DNA of 64,000 nt from Edaphosphingomonas laterariae (GCF_900188165.1 NZ_FZOS01000011.1:1-64000); one strand, 5' to 3'; counted from the stretch's first letter, positions 1-10,895 are shown. Made by a program: numbers and translations. The notes: generated from the letters alone by a model not told the origin.

Positions 1-2
1 AT

Positions 3-662
3 CCGACACGCCGATCCGCTCGCCCAACGCTGCCTCCCAAAAGCAGCCTTGAATCAATCCAGAGTCACGCCGTCAAGCTTTGTCCACGACGCCTAGGCAG
101 GCAAGAAGTGCCCACCGGCCTTCTGAAGCGGGGAGAAAGGATTCGAACCACAGCGCTGATCGAGGTTTCTGCTGAGGGATTGCCGACGCGTTGCACTGTC
201 ACACAATCCCCTGGACCGGCGGCGATCGGCGATCATGCTTGTAGGCTCTATATGGCGCGGGCGCGTTTCAAGCCCGCTCGCGACGAGCAGCGGCGTGCGA
301 CGCCCGGGTCGTATGAGGCTGTAGCCAGCTGGGAAGCGTTTGAGACGGCTACGGATGCGGCAACCAGCAAGGCGGCCGGGCCGCGTGCCGGACCTGATGT
401 CCCGATGTGGGTTACGACCGATGATCTGCCGCGTGGCGTGTTGACGCGCGATGAATCAGTCATTTCGGATGTCACGCTCAAGATTTCGGCTACGGGCAAA
501 GTGTCGGAATGTCTGGTGCTCAAGCCGGGCAAGTATCCAGAACTGGATGTGAGGACGTGCCAGCTTATTCTGGCGCGAGGCAATTATAGGCCGGCGCTCG
601 ATGCTTCAGGTCAGGCTGTCGAGAGCGAAACCTGGCATCGTGTCCGATGGCAACAGCCCTAA
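3..662 (+). CDS. Protein of two TonB-C-like units, 5' end open
   Basis: Not recognised as a named protein. The frame is open from base 3, so the gene may begin left of the window. The only internal start is GTG at 108, which would give 184 residues and cut into the first unit. Two tandem units resemble the periplasmic C-terminal domain of TonB. Counting from the GTG, they lie at about residues 10-80 and 95-184, and the second opens with MWVTTDDLP. Each has a Cys pair spaced C-x15-C, as in the true TonB at 49.5 kb. No proline-rich spacer is visible and, from the GTG start, no membrane anchor, so it is probably not a working energy transducer. It is more likely a periplasmic or peptidoglycan-associated paralogue, or a truncated gene. 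Function unknown. Confidence 0.55.
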   Translation, partial: PTRRSARPTLPPKSSLESIQSHAVKLCPRRLGRQEVPTGLLKRGERIRTTALIEVSAEGLPTRCTVTQSPGPAAIGDHACRLYMARARFKPARDEQRRATPGSYEAVASWEAFETATDAATSKAAGPRAGPDVPMWVTTDDLPRGVLTRDESVISDVTLKISATGKVSECLVLKPGKYPELDVRTCQLILARGNYRPALDASGQAVESETWHRVRWQQP

Positions 663-698
663 GGCCGATGCCGCACATTCCCTGGCTTTAGTCTCGCT

Positions 699-1310
699 CT
701 AGCTGAGCGGGATCATCACCTGCGCGGCATATCCGGGCCGCGCCTTCAGCCGGGCATACCAGTCGGCGACATAAGGCAGTTCCGGCCGTTCGATGGCGAG
801 CGTGAACCAGCTATGGGCATAGACACCCATCGGGATGTCGCCGATGCCGAAGCTATCGCCCGAAAGCCATGGCTGTCGTGACAGCACCTGATCGACGATC
901 GCCATCAGCTTCCCGCAGGCCGTGGCGGATCGGGCCACCGCGTCCATATCGCGATCGGCGGGCGCGCGGCGGACGAGGTTGACGAAGGCATCGCGCTGCG
1001 CGTCGGCATAAGCGAATTGCCAGTCCATCCACTTGTCGGCCTGCGCACGTACCGCCGGATCGGCGGGCCACAGCGCGTCGCCGCCATGCCGCGCGGCGAG
1101 GTAGCGCAGGATCGCGTTCGATTCCCACAGCACCACATCGCCGTCCTCGATCGTCGGGATCAGCGCGTTAGGGTTCATCGCCAGATAGGCGTCGCTCATG
1201 CCAAAGGCGCCGCCCATGTCGTGGCGGGCATAAGGCAGGCCGATTTCCTCGGCCAGCCAGACGACCTTCTTCACATTGTGCGAATTGAGCCGGCCCCACA
1301 CCGTCAGCAT
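699..1310 (-). CDS. Glutathione S-transferase family protein
   Basis: A cytosolic GST-type protein of 203 residues, normal for the family. The thioredoxin-like N-terminal half (residues 1-80) ends with the glutathione-binding signature around NALIPTIEDGDVVLWESNAI, where the cis-Pro and the Glu-Ser that hold the gamma-glutamyl group are present. The rest is the all-helical domain. It would conjugate or reduce electrophiles with glutathione; the substrate cannot be read from the sequence. It starts 4 bp after argJ stops on the same strand, so the two are very likely cotranscribed, although no metabolic link is obvious. Confidence 0.9.
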   Translation of the reverse strand: MLTVWGRLNSHNVKKVVWLAEEIGLPYARHDMGGAFGMSDAYLAMNPNALIPTIEDGDVVLWESNAILRYLAARHGGDALWPADPAVRAQADKWMDWQFAYADAQRDAFVNLVRRAPADRDMDAVARSATACGKLMAIVDQVLSRQPWLSGDSFGIGDIPMGVYAHSWFTLAIERPELPYVADWYARLKARPGYAAQVMIPLS

Positions 1311-1314
1311 CGCA

Positions 1315-2538
1315 TCAGCTCCGATAATCGGCGTTGATGGCGATATAGCCGTGGGTCAGATCGCAGGTCCAAACCGTCGCGCGGCCGGTGCCGAGGCCGA
1401 TCTCGACGCCGATCTCGACCTCCTGACCCTTCAGGTGCGCGGCCACCGGGCCTTCGTCATAGCCTTCCACCGCTAGGCCATCGCGCGCCACCTGCGTCGC
1501 GCCGAAACGGATGGCGAGCTTGTCGCGCTCGGCCGGTTCGCCGGCCTTGCCGACGGCCATGACGACGCGGCCCCAATTGGCGTCCTCGCCCGCGATCGCG
1601 GTCTTCACCAGCGGCGAATTGGCGATCGACAGCGCGATCGTCCGCGCGCTTTCGTCGGAAACCGCGCCTTCCACCGTGATGCCGATGAACTTCGACGCGC
1701 CCTCGCCATCGCGGACGACAAGCTGGGCCAGTTCGGTGCAGAGCGCGGTCAGCGCCGCCTGGAACGCATCCGCGCCGGCATCGTCGAACGAGGCAAGCGG
1801 GGCATTGCCGGCCTTGCCCGTCGCGAAGGCGAGCACCGTGTCCGAGGTCGAGGTATCGCCGTCGACGGTGATGCACGAAAAGCTGCGGCCATTGGCTTCG
1901 GCCAGCATCGCCTGCAGGAAGGCGGGCTCCACGGCGGCGTCGGTGAAGATGAAGCCCAGCATCGTCGCCATGTCGGGCGCGATCATGCCCGAACCCTTGA
2001 TGATGCCCAGGATCTCCACCGTCCTGTCGCCCAGCACCACCTTGGCGGTGGCGGCCTTGGGGAAGGTATCGGTGGTCATGATCGTGGCGGCGGCTTCCTC
2101 CCACGATGCTTCGGGGGCGGCCAGCGCGGCATCGAGCCCGGCTTCGGCCTTGTCGATCGGCAGCGGCACGCCGATTACGCCGGTGGAGGAGACGAAGACG
2201 TCGGACGGCTCGCAGCCGATCGCACCCGCCACCTTGGCGGCGATGGCTTCCACCGCCGCGCGGCCGCGATGGCCGGTGAAGGCGTTGCTATTCCCCGCAT
2301 TCACCACCAGCGCGCGGGCACGGCCGAGCGGCAGCGCGGCGCGGCACCATTCCACTTCGGGCGAAGGGCACAGGCTCTTCGTCGTGACGCCGGCAACCGC
2401 CGTGCCTTCGTCGAGCGCGACGAAGGTCAGGTCGCAGCGATCCCACGTCTTGTATCGCGCGCGGGCCACCGCCGGGCGAACGCCGGCAATCCGGGGCAGA
2501 TCGGGGAAGGCGGCGGGGGCGAGGGGCGACTTTTCCAT
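1315..2538 (-). CDS. argJ: Bifunctional glutamate N-acetyltransferase / N-acetylglutamate synthase
   Basis: ArgJ transfers the acetyl group from N-acetylornithine to glutamate (and, if bifunctional, can also use acetyl-CoA), closing the cyclic arginine pathway in the cytoplasm. The 407-residue length fits. The self-cleavage site is visible as KGSGMIAPDMATML, with the Ala191-Thr192 bond giving alpha and beta chains and Thr192 as nucleophile. VVNAGNSNAFTG in the N-terminal half and the terminal HGYIAINADYRS are family signatures. It is first in a two-gene unit with the GST. Whether it is bifunctional or monofunctional cannot be decided from sequence alone. Confidence 0.96.
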   Translation of the reverse strand: MEKSPLAPAAFPDLPRIAGVRPAVARARYKTWDRCDLTFVALDEGTAVAGVTTKSLCPSPEVEWCRAALPLGRARALVVNAGNSNAFTGHRGRAAVEAIAAKVAGAIGCEPSDVFVSSTGVIGVPLPIDKAEAGLDAALAAPEASWEEAAATIMTTDTFPKAATAKVVLGDRTVEILGIIKGSGMIAPDMATMLGFIFTDAAVEPAFLQAMLAEANGRSFSCITVDGDTSTSDTVLAFATGKAGNAPLASFDDAGADAFQAALTALCTELAQLVVRDGEGASKFIGITVEGAVSDESARTIALSIANSPLVKTAIAGEDANWGRVVMAVGKAGEPAERDKLAIRFGATQVARDGLAVEGYDEGPVAAHLKGQEVEIGVEIGLGTGRATVWTCDLTHGYIAINADYRS

Positions 2539-2575
2539 GGCCGCGCCATAGAGCGAGTCGGCCCGCGATAGAAGA

Positions 2576-3250
2576 GTGCTGATTGCCCCGGCCGCCCCTC
2601 ATGCTAGGCTGCCATGGGGAATTGGGGGAAGGATCTTGCTGTTTTTGCTGTTGGCCCTGTCGGGCAGCGCGGCGCTGGTTGCCGAGGAGCCGAAGGAAAT
2701 CGGCAATTCCGCGATGTGGGTGACGACGGAAGACTATCCGTTCGAGGCGTTGCGGGCGGATATGGAGGGCATGACCGCCGTTCAGCTCTCGGTCTCGCCA
2801 AAGGGTGAACCGGCCGGGTGCACGGTCACGGTATCGAGCGGCCACAAGCTGCTCGACGATACGACCTGCAACCTGCTGCTGCTTCGTGCCCGGTTCGAAC
2901 CGGCCAAGGATCGCATGGGTCGCGCGATCGGCGCCACCTATTCGCGGCGGGTTCGCTGGCAGATGCCGAAGGATGACGAAGAAGGGCGGATGCGGGTGCC
3001 GCCGCCCCAGCCTTATTCCATCACCTACGAATATGATGTCGCCGAAACCGGCCTGGCGGAAAATTGCCGGGTGGTGTGGAGCGCCGGAATGCCGGCGGGG
3101 CTCGATCCATGCGAGCCGGTGGCGAATGTCCGTTACGAGCCGTTTCGGGATGAAGCCGGCCAATTGGTGCGCAAGCGGGTGACATATCGTCATTCGATGA
3201 CTGTCGAGGGGGTGTCTGCCGATAAGCTGCCGCCGCCGTCGTCGAAATGA
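2576..3250 (+). CDS. Secreted protein with two TonB-C-like units, no Pro-rich spacer
   Basis: No named family beyond TonB-C homology. A hydrophobic N-terminal segment (about residues 20-38) looks like a signal peptide or anchor. It is followed directly by a TonB C-terminal-like unit beginning MWVTTEDYP, nearly identical to the WVTTEDYP of TonB at 49.5 kb, and then by a second, diverged unit. The Cys pairs are C-x15-C and C-x14-C. The proline-rich arm that lets TonB span the periplasm is absent. The start is uncertain: GTG at 2576 keeps the longest frame, while a TTG at 2636 right after GGGGGAAGG would put the hydrophobic segment at the very N-terminus. It shares architecture with the protein at 3-662. 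Likely periplasmic, role unknown. Confidence 0.65.
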   Translation: MLIAPAAPHARLPWGIGGRILLFLLLALSGSAALVAEEPKEIGNSAMWVTTEDYPFEALRADMEGMTAVQLSVSPKGEPAGCTVTVSSGHKLLDDTTCNLLLLRARFEPAKDRMGRAIGATYSRRVRWQMPKDDEEGRMRVPPPQPYSITYEYDVAETGLAENCRVVWSAGMPAGLDPCEPVANVRYEPFRDEAGQLVRKRVTYRHSMTVEGVSADKLPPPSSK

Positions 3251-3323
3251 TGCAGCCGCGCCATTGGGCGGCCATGCCCGTCCGCTGCGATTTCGGTTGG
3301 ACGGACGGCGCACCAGCACCTAT

Positions 3324-3620
3324 GTGAGTCGCCTCGCAATTACGGGATCGTCCTTGCAGCTTCTGCTTTTCCTTTCCGCGCTGTTGAGCGGCCTGACCGG
3401 AGTGATCTCCGGCGAGCGGGTCAATGCGCCGTCCAGTCTGGAGCGTGCGAGCGCCGAGGCGGCGGTCGTGGCGGAGGAACTGGCCGAAGCGGTGACGCAG
3501 GCCGCCGTCGTGCTGTTGGCGCGGCCCCGGCCGCTGGCTGCGGCGTCCGCGCCGCATTTCGCGGTCGCCGATGCGCCGCTTGGCGATCTTCGCCGCGTCA
3601 GCGAACGCCGGCTGGAATAA
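3324..3620 (+). CDS. Small hypothetical protein with one membrane segment
   Basis: Not recognised. About 98 residues from GTG 3324; a TTG at 3264 would add 20 Arg-rich residues that look non-native. The N-terminus has one strongly hydrophobic stretch (LQLLLFLSALLSGLTGVISG) that could be a signal peptide or anchor, then an Ala/Glu-rich helical region and an Arg-rich tail. It lies 113 bp upstream of secA on the same strand. Neither candidate start has a good Shine-Dalgarno sequence, so both the start and the reality of the gene are moderately uncertain. Confidence 0.45.
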   Translation: MSRLAITGSSLQLLLFLSALLSGLTGVISGERVNAPSSLERASAEAAVVAEELAEAVTQAAVVLLARPRPLAAASAPHFAVADAPLGDLRRVSERRLE

Positions 3621-3733
3621 GCCTTTTTTCTGCGCGGTCCGTGCCGGGCCGCTGCATCGCGCCGCGATGGCGCATCTCCCGGACCGCGATGTGCGGCCCC
3701 GCAACCTAGCCATTCAAAGAACAGGATAGCCCC

Positions 3734-6469
<2,736 letters not shown>

Positions 6470-6490
6470 CGCACGCCTGACAGGCAGGTG

Positions 6491-6525
6491 AAAGGCGAGG
6501 GGCCCTGCTCCTCGCCTTTTCTTTT
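6491..6525 (+). terminator. Rho-independent terminator of secA
   Basis: A perfect 10-bp stem, AAAGGCGAGG (6491-6500) with CCTCGCCTTT (6510-6519), 9-nt loop, followed by a T-rich tract. It sits 21 bp after the secA stop codon. Confidence 0.9.
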
Positions 6526-6559
6526 GCAGGCGCGGCATTTCATCCGATTTTGAATGCGC

Positions 6560-6814
6560 GCTGCTACCCTCGTTGCAATCTGCTACCTATCAATGCGTAA
6601 TTTTACGGATATTGGGATACGCATCATGTGGCTGTGGAGAGGGTAGGATCGAAAACTGCGTTTATGATATCGATGTCAGTTGCACTTTATGCAATCGTGT
6701 GCGTGATTTTTGCACTTGTGTAAGTTAGTTCGCAGGCGCAAAAAGATCGGGCCTTTCAGGCATCCTCTCCTAAAACTTTCAAGGGTCGGCCCCAACGGGC
6801 CGGCCCCTTTTTTT
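6560..6814 (+). ncRNA. Candidate structured small RNA ending in a terminator
   Basis: This stretch after secA has no credible ORF and is AT-richer than its surroundings, but it shows nested pairing. CTACCCTC (6564-6571) pairs with GAGGGTAG (6639-6646), enclosing ATGCGTA (6593-6599) pairing with TACGCAT (6618-6624). A TTGCA/TGCAA hairpin lies at 6680-6694, and the octamer TTGCACTT occurs at 6680 and 6710. It ends with a plus-strand intrinsic terminator at 6783-6814, which needs a plus-strand transcript although secA has already been terminated at 6525. No clear promoter was found, so the 5' end is a guess. It could instead be a long leader or an unrecognised RNA family. Confidence 0.4.
6783..6814 (+). 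terminator. Rho-independent terminator without an upstream CDS
   Basis: GGGTCGGCCC (6783-6792) pairs with GGGCCGGCCC (6797-6806) with one G-T wobble and a 4-nt loop, followed by seven T. The poly-T lies only on the plus-strand side, so it does not serve the minus-strand gene that ends at 6838. Confidence 0.8.
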
Positions 6815-6837
6815 GTCTCGAAGATGCTGGGGCAGTC

Positions 6838-7845
6838 TCAGGCGTCGGGGTCGAGCGCCAGTGTGGCGAAGGTCGCCAGCCAATGTTCGCCCATATAATC
6901 GCCCGCTATATGATCCAGCCCGGCCGCCAGATGCCGGTCGGCGGCCACCTCCATGATCGCGCGGCGGGAATCTCCGGGCGCCAGCGCGGAGGCAAGGCTG
7001 CGCCAGCACCAGGCGCGGCTCAGGTTCACGCCATCGAGATGGGCGATCTTGCCGTCGCTGCGGTCGCTGACATGCGCCGGCGCGAACAGGGCCGCCGGGC
7101 GGCTTTCGGCAATGTCGGGAAGGAAGGCGCCGAACCAGCGCTGAAACCCTTCGGCCGCCTGGATGCGGCGCATGCATTCGGCCTCGATCAGCGTGGGCGA
7201 CAGGAAATCGTCGCCGCCCGGCTCCCACGCCTGCGCGCCCGCATCGCCCCCGAACCACTGCAGCGCGCGCTCGGCGATCAGCGCCGCCAGCGCGCCGTCA
7301 CCTGCGATGCGGGCATGATCCCATGCCAGGCAGAGCGCGAAGGCCGTGTTGTAATGCGTCCCGGCGCGGACGGGATAGGTCAGCACCGGCAGATAGGCGC
7401 GGAAGCGTTGGGCAAAGGCATCGGCCAGGGGGCTCAGCCGGTCGGCCCATGGCCCGTCGGAAAGCCGCAGTTCCGCCGACAGCTTGAGCAGCCACGCCCA
7501 GCCATAAGGTCGCTCGAACCCGCGCGACGACGGGCGGTCGAGATAGGCGCGCTCGGCCTCCACCTTCGCGGCGGTGAAGGCATCATCGAACAGCGCCGCG
7601 ATCCGCGCGGCCTGCGGCAGACCGGGAAAGCGGCGGCGCAGCCGGGCGAGCAGCCAATAGCCGTGCACGCAACTGTGCCAATCGAAACTGCCGTAGAAGA
7701 TCGGGTGCAGATCGCGCGGCGTGCGGGCATCGTCGGGCCCGTCGAGCACATGATCGAGCTTGTGGGGATATTCGCGCGTGACATGGCCAAGCGCGATCTC
7801 CGCAAAGCGTGCGGCGAGGTCGGGGGTCAATGCGGACGGGGTCAT
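6838..7845 (-). CDS. DUF2891 family protein
   Basis: A 335-residue soluble protein of the DUF2891 family, judged by HPIFYGSFDWHSCVHGYW near residue 55, GTHYNTAF and WEPGGDDFLSPTLIEAECM. The aromatic- and His-rich helical repeats recall alpha/alpha-toroid glycosidase-like folds, but no activity is established. It is last in an operon with the DUF979 and DUF969 membrane proteins, and its ATG overlaps the DUF979 stop as ATGA. This tight coupling suggests it handles the transported compound. No signal peptide is seen, so it is probably cytoplasmic. Confidence 0.85.
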   Translation of the reverse strand: MTPSALTPDLAARFAEIALGHVTREYPHKLDHVLDGPDDARTPRDLHPIFYGSFDWHSCVHGYWLLARLRRRFPGLPQAARIAALFDDAFTAAKVEAERAYLDRPSSRGFERPYGWAWLLKLSAELRLSDGPWADRLSPLADAFAQRFRAYLPVLTYPVRAGTHYNTAFALCLAWDHARIAGDGALAALIAERALQWFGGDAGAQAWEPGGDDFLSPTLIEAECMRRIQAAEGFQRWFGAFLPDIAESRPAALFAPAHVSDRSDGKIAHLDGVNLSRAWCWRSLASALAPGDSRRAIMEVAADRHLAAGLDHIAGDYMGEHWLATFATLALDPDA

Positions 7846-8798
7846 TTGGGATATACCGTCAGCGCCATCAGCGCGGTGTTGAAGGCCAGCAGCAGCAGTG
7901 CGGTCGGCACCTGCACCTTGATCACGCCGTTGCGGTCCGGCAGCTCCAGGATCGCGGCGGGCACGATGTTGTAATTGGCCGCCATCGGCGTCAGCAGCGT
8001 CCCGCAAAAGCCGGATAGCATGCCCACGGCCGACATGATCACGGGATCGCCGCCGAACTGGCCGACGATGATCGGCAGGCCGATGCCGGCGGTCATCACC
8101 GGGAAGGCGGCAAAGGCATTGCCCATGACGATGGTGAACAGCGCCATGCCCACCGTATAGACGATCACGGCGAAGAGCGGGATCGCCATCGGCATGTGAT
8201 CGGTCGCAATCCGCGCCACCACCTCGCCCACGCCGGCGACGGCGAACACACCGCCCAGCGCCGCCAGCATCTGCGGCAGCACGATCGCCCAGCCCACGGC
8301 ATCGGCCAGCCGCCGTCCTTCCGCAGCCGGCGCGCCGGCCGGGGGGCGGATCAGCCACATGGCGAGCGCGAGGCCGACCAGCGCGCCGCCGGCCAGCCCG
8401 GCGAGCGTCACCTGCTTGGGGTCGATCAGCGGGAAGCCGGCGACCATGCCGTCTTTCATCGCCAGCGATACGCCCAGCGTGATAGCGGGAATGGCGAGCG
8501 CGGGAATGAACAGGCGGTTGCGCAACCGGTTGGCGCTCGCCTCGCGTTCGTCGGCACTCGTGGTCGGTGGCGGCGCGCCGGGCTTGAGGCAAAGCGCGGC
8601 GAGCATCGCCATGCCCAGCACCAGCCCGCCGACGGCAAGGTCGGACAAATGGGATCCGGCCAGGAATATGGCGGCATAGCAGCCCCAGAAGCCGGCACTG
8701 CGCCAGCGGGCGGGATCGCGGCGGTGAAAGACGTGGCCCAGCGCGAACACCGCGAACATCATCCCGACCAGGATGTAGAGTTCTTCCAGCCCGATCAT
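7842..8798 (-). CDS. DUF979 family membrane protein, putative 5-oxoproline transporter subunit
   Basis: A polytopic inner-membrane protein of 318 residues with about eight to ten hydrophobic segments and the conserved stretch SAVGMLSGFCGTLLTPMAANYN. DUF979 proteins pair with DUF969 proteins; in other bacteria the pair clusters with pyrrolidone-peptidase or 5-oxoprolinase genes and is annotated as a 5-oxoproline transporter. No such gene is visible here, so the substrate is an inference from family naming. It overlaps its neighbours by ATGA (7842-7845 and 8795-8798), which indicates translational coupling and fixed stoichiometry. Confidence 0.85.
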   Translation of the reverse strand: MIGLEELYILVGMMFAVFALGHVFHRRDPARWRSAGFWGCYAAIFLAGSHLSDLAVGGLVLGMAMLAALCLKPGAPPPTTSADEREASANRLRNRLFIPALAIPAITLGVSLAMKDGMVAGFPLIDPKQVTLAGLAGGALVGLALAMWLIRPPAGAPAAEGRRLADAVGWAIVLPQMLAALGGVFAVAGVGEVVARIATDHMPMAIPLFAVIVYTVGMALFTIVMGNAFAAFPVMTAGIGLPIIVGQFGGDPVIMSAVGMLSGFCGTLLTPMAANYNIVPAAILELPDRNGVIKVQVPTALLLLAFNTALMALTVYPK

Positions 8799-9466
8799 GC
8801 CTCGGCCCCCACGCGGGCGCGCAGCCGCCGGTCGAGCAGCAGCAGCCTGGCATTATGGATCAGGAAGGCGGCGATCGCGGTGGGGATCGCCCACACCGCC
8901 AGCTGCAGCGGCTGGACGAAGATGCCATGCTGTTCCAGCACGCCCCGGATCAGCAGGATCGATCCGATGGCGATGAACACATCTTCGCCGAAGAACACGG
9001 CAACATTGTCCGCCGCCGCTGCGTGGGCGCGGATATGGTGGCGGGTGTCGGGGTCGATCGGCGCGTCGCGCTCGGCCGTCGCTTCCGCCATCGGGGCGAT
9101 CAGCGGCCGCACCATCTGGACATGCCCGCCCAGCGAGATCAGGCCGAGCGCCGCGGTGATCTGGCGGACGGTGAAATAGGCGATCAGCACGCGTCCGGTG
9201 GTCGCGCCGCGAATCCGCGTGATCAGGGTGCGGGCGCGTTCGCGGATGCCGCCGCGTTCGATCAGACCGATCACCGGCAGCACCAGCCAGGGAATGGCGA
9301 TGAAGCGGTTGTCGCGAAACGCCTTGCCGATGGCGGCTATCGCGGCGACCGGATCGAGCCCGGCGGCGAGCGCGGTCACAAGCCCGGCGGTGATGACGAC
9401 AAGGAGCGGATTGAACCTCAGCGCGAAGCCGAGGATGACAACGGCGATACCGGACAGGACGAGCAT
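8795..9466 (-). CDS. DUF969 family membrane protein, putative 5-oxoproline transporter subunit
   Basis: The first gene of the DUF969-DUF979-DUF2891 operon encodes a 223-residue inner-membrane protein with about six hydrophobic segments. It has the conserved GLIERGGIRERA loop and a region rich in acidic and His residues (PIDPDTRHHIRAHAAAADN) ahead of FFGEDVF. With DUF979 it presumably forms a two-part secondary transporter. The stop overlaps the start of the DUF979 gene. The assigned substrate rests only on family annotation. Confidence 0.85.
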   Translation of the reverse strand: MLVLSGIAVVILGFALRFNPLLVVITAGLVTALAAGLDPVAAIAAIGKAFRDNRFIAIPWLVLPVIGLIERGGIRERARTLITRIRGATTGRVLIAYFTVRQITAALGLISLGGHVQMVRPLIAPMAEATAERDAPIDPDTRHHIRAHAAAADNVAVFFGEDVFIAIGSILLIRGVLEQHGIFVQPLQLAVWAIPTAIAAFLIHNARLLLLDRRLRARVGAEA

Positions 9467-9545
9467 GGCGGCATGTTAAGCCCCCGCGTTCGCCGGGAAA
9501 GAGCGAAATGCAGGCCGGCGGCGGGGAAAGATGTTGCGCCGGGCG

Positions 9546-9875
9546 CTATTCGGCCGCGTCGCTGCAATGATCCAGCTGTTGCAGCAGCGACCAATAATCC
9601 TCGGCCTTCAGCGGATCGACCAGTTCCAGCCCCGACCGGAAGGAATCCTGCCACACGAAACGGGCCGGCGCCTGCGTGCCCGGGATCAGTTCGACCACGA
9701 TGTCGCTGTCTTCCGAAAGCGCGGCTAGGCTGTCGATGACAAGGCCGTGGCGGGAAATGTTGCACAGGATCGCCGCAACCGGCGCTGCGCCATCCACCTT
9801 CACCGAAATATGGGCCGCGACATCATGGCGCGTGCTTCGTCTGACCGCATCCGTCATCGGGATCATCCTGTTCAT
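9546..9875 (-). CDS. PilZ-like domain protein
   Basis: A 109-residue single-domain protein. The N-terminal RRSTRHDV and NISRHG correspond to the RxxxR and (D/N)xSxxG motifs with which PilZ domains bind cyclic di-GMP. It has no other domain, so any output would be by protein contact. The start is ATG 9875 behind AGGTGG on the minus strand. It is monocistronic between the DUF969 operon and the divergent fghA. A second small PilZ protein lies at 22759-23097, and two c-di-GMP turnover genes are also in the window. Confidence 0.75.
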   Translation of the reverse strand: MNRMIPMTDAVRRSTRHDVAAHISVKVDGAAPVAAILCNISRHGLVIDSLAALSEDSDIVVELIPGTQAPARFVWQDSFRSGLELVDPLKAEDYWSLLQQLDHCSDAAE

Positions 9876-10039
9876 CGATCCACCTGATGCGATCGATTAG
9901 AACAAGATCGTGAAATTCGCGTAAATCAACTCTGCGATGATTGGCGGTCATCTTGGCCGGGGTGGCGTGCCTGCTTCCATTCCCGTGCCGGATGATCCGG
10001 GCTATGGGCGGGCAGGGCCGCAGCCAGGGACAGACCGGA

Positions 10040-10888
10040 ATGACGATCGAAACCATTTCCACCAATCGCAGCTTCGGCGGCGTGCAGGGTGTCTATCGGC
10101 ACGCATCGCGCGAAACCGGCACCGACATGGTCTTTTCGGTCTATCTGCCGCCGCAGGCCGAAAGTGGCGCGAAGCTGCCGGTCGTCTGGTATCTTTCGGG
10201 CCTCACCTGCACCCACGCCAATGTGACGGAAAAGGGGGAGTTTCGCCGCGCCTGCGCCGAACTCGGCCTGATCTTGGTCGCGCCCGATACGTCGCCGCGT
10301 GGCGAAGGCGTGCCCGACGATGCCGATGGCGCCTATGATTTCGGCCTCGGCGCGGGCTTCTATGTCGATGCGACGGAAACGCCGTTCGCCGCGAACTACC
10401 GGATGCGCAGCTATATCGAACAGGAATTGCCGGCGCTGATCGCGGAGCATTTCCCGGCGGATATGGCGCGGCAGGGCATTACCGGCCATTCGATGGGCGG
10501 CCACGGCGCGCTAACCATCGCGCTGCGCAATCCCGGCCGCTATCGCAGCGTTTCGGCCTTCGCGCCGATCAGCTCGCCGCTCAACTGCCCATGGGGCGAA
10601 AAGGCGCTGGGCGGCTATATTGGCAATGATCGCGCCGCGTGGCGGGCATATGATGCGACGGCGCTGATCGCGGATGGCGCGCGCGTTGCCGAATTGCTCG
10701 TCGATCAGGGCGGTGCGGACAATTTCCTCGCCGGGCAGCTCAAGCCCGAATTGCTCGAACAGGCCTGCCGCGACGCGGACATCCCGCTCACCCTGCGGAT
10801 GCAGCCGGGTTACGACCACAGCTATTATTTCATCTCGACCTTCATGGACGATCATCTGCGCTGGCACGCGGCGCGGCTGGCGGGCTGA
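10040..10888 (+). CDS. fghA: S-formylglutathione hydrolase
   Basis: Hydrolyses S-formylglutathione to formate and glutathione, the second step of glutathione-dependent formaldehyde detoxification in the cytoplasm. The 282 residues form an alpha/beta hydrolase of the esterase D family. The nucleophile is Ser151 in GHSMGG, with VVWYLSGLTCTHANV (oxyanion region), PDTSPRGEG and PGYDHSYYF (His of the triad). The start at ATG 10040 gives the usual length; an in-frame extension back to 9941 has no homologous sequence. The partner formaldehyde dehydrogenase gene is not adjacent. Confidence 0.95.
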   Translation: MTIETISTNRSFGGVQGVYRHASRETGTDMVFSVYLPPQAESGAKLPVVWYLSGLTCTHANVTEKGEFRRACAELGLILVAPDTSPRGEGVPDDADGAYDFGLGAGFYVDATETPFAANYRMRSYIEQELPALIAEHFPADMARQGITGHSMGGHGALTIALRNPGRYRSVSAFAPISSPLNCPWGEKALGGYIGNDRAAWRAYDATALIADGARVAELLVDQGGADNFLAGQLKPELLEQACRDADIPLTLRMQPGYDHSYYFISTFMDDHLRWHAARLAG

Positions 10889-10895
10889 ACGCGTC

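Noticed and set aside
139-149. tRNA-like T-arm (minus strand GGTTCGAATCC)
   Set aside because: The flanking T-stem does not pair and there is no anticodon or acceptor arm; it lies inside a coding frame.
6710-6898. A 62-codon frame across the terminator at 6783-6814
   Set aside because: It would have to read through an intrinsic terminator and into the opposite-strand DUF2891 gene; no ribosome site.
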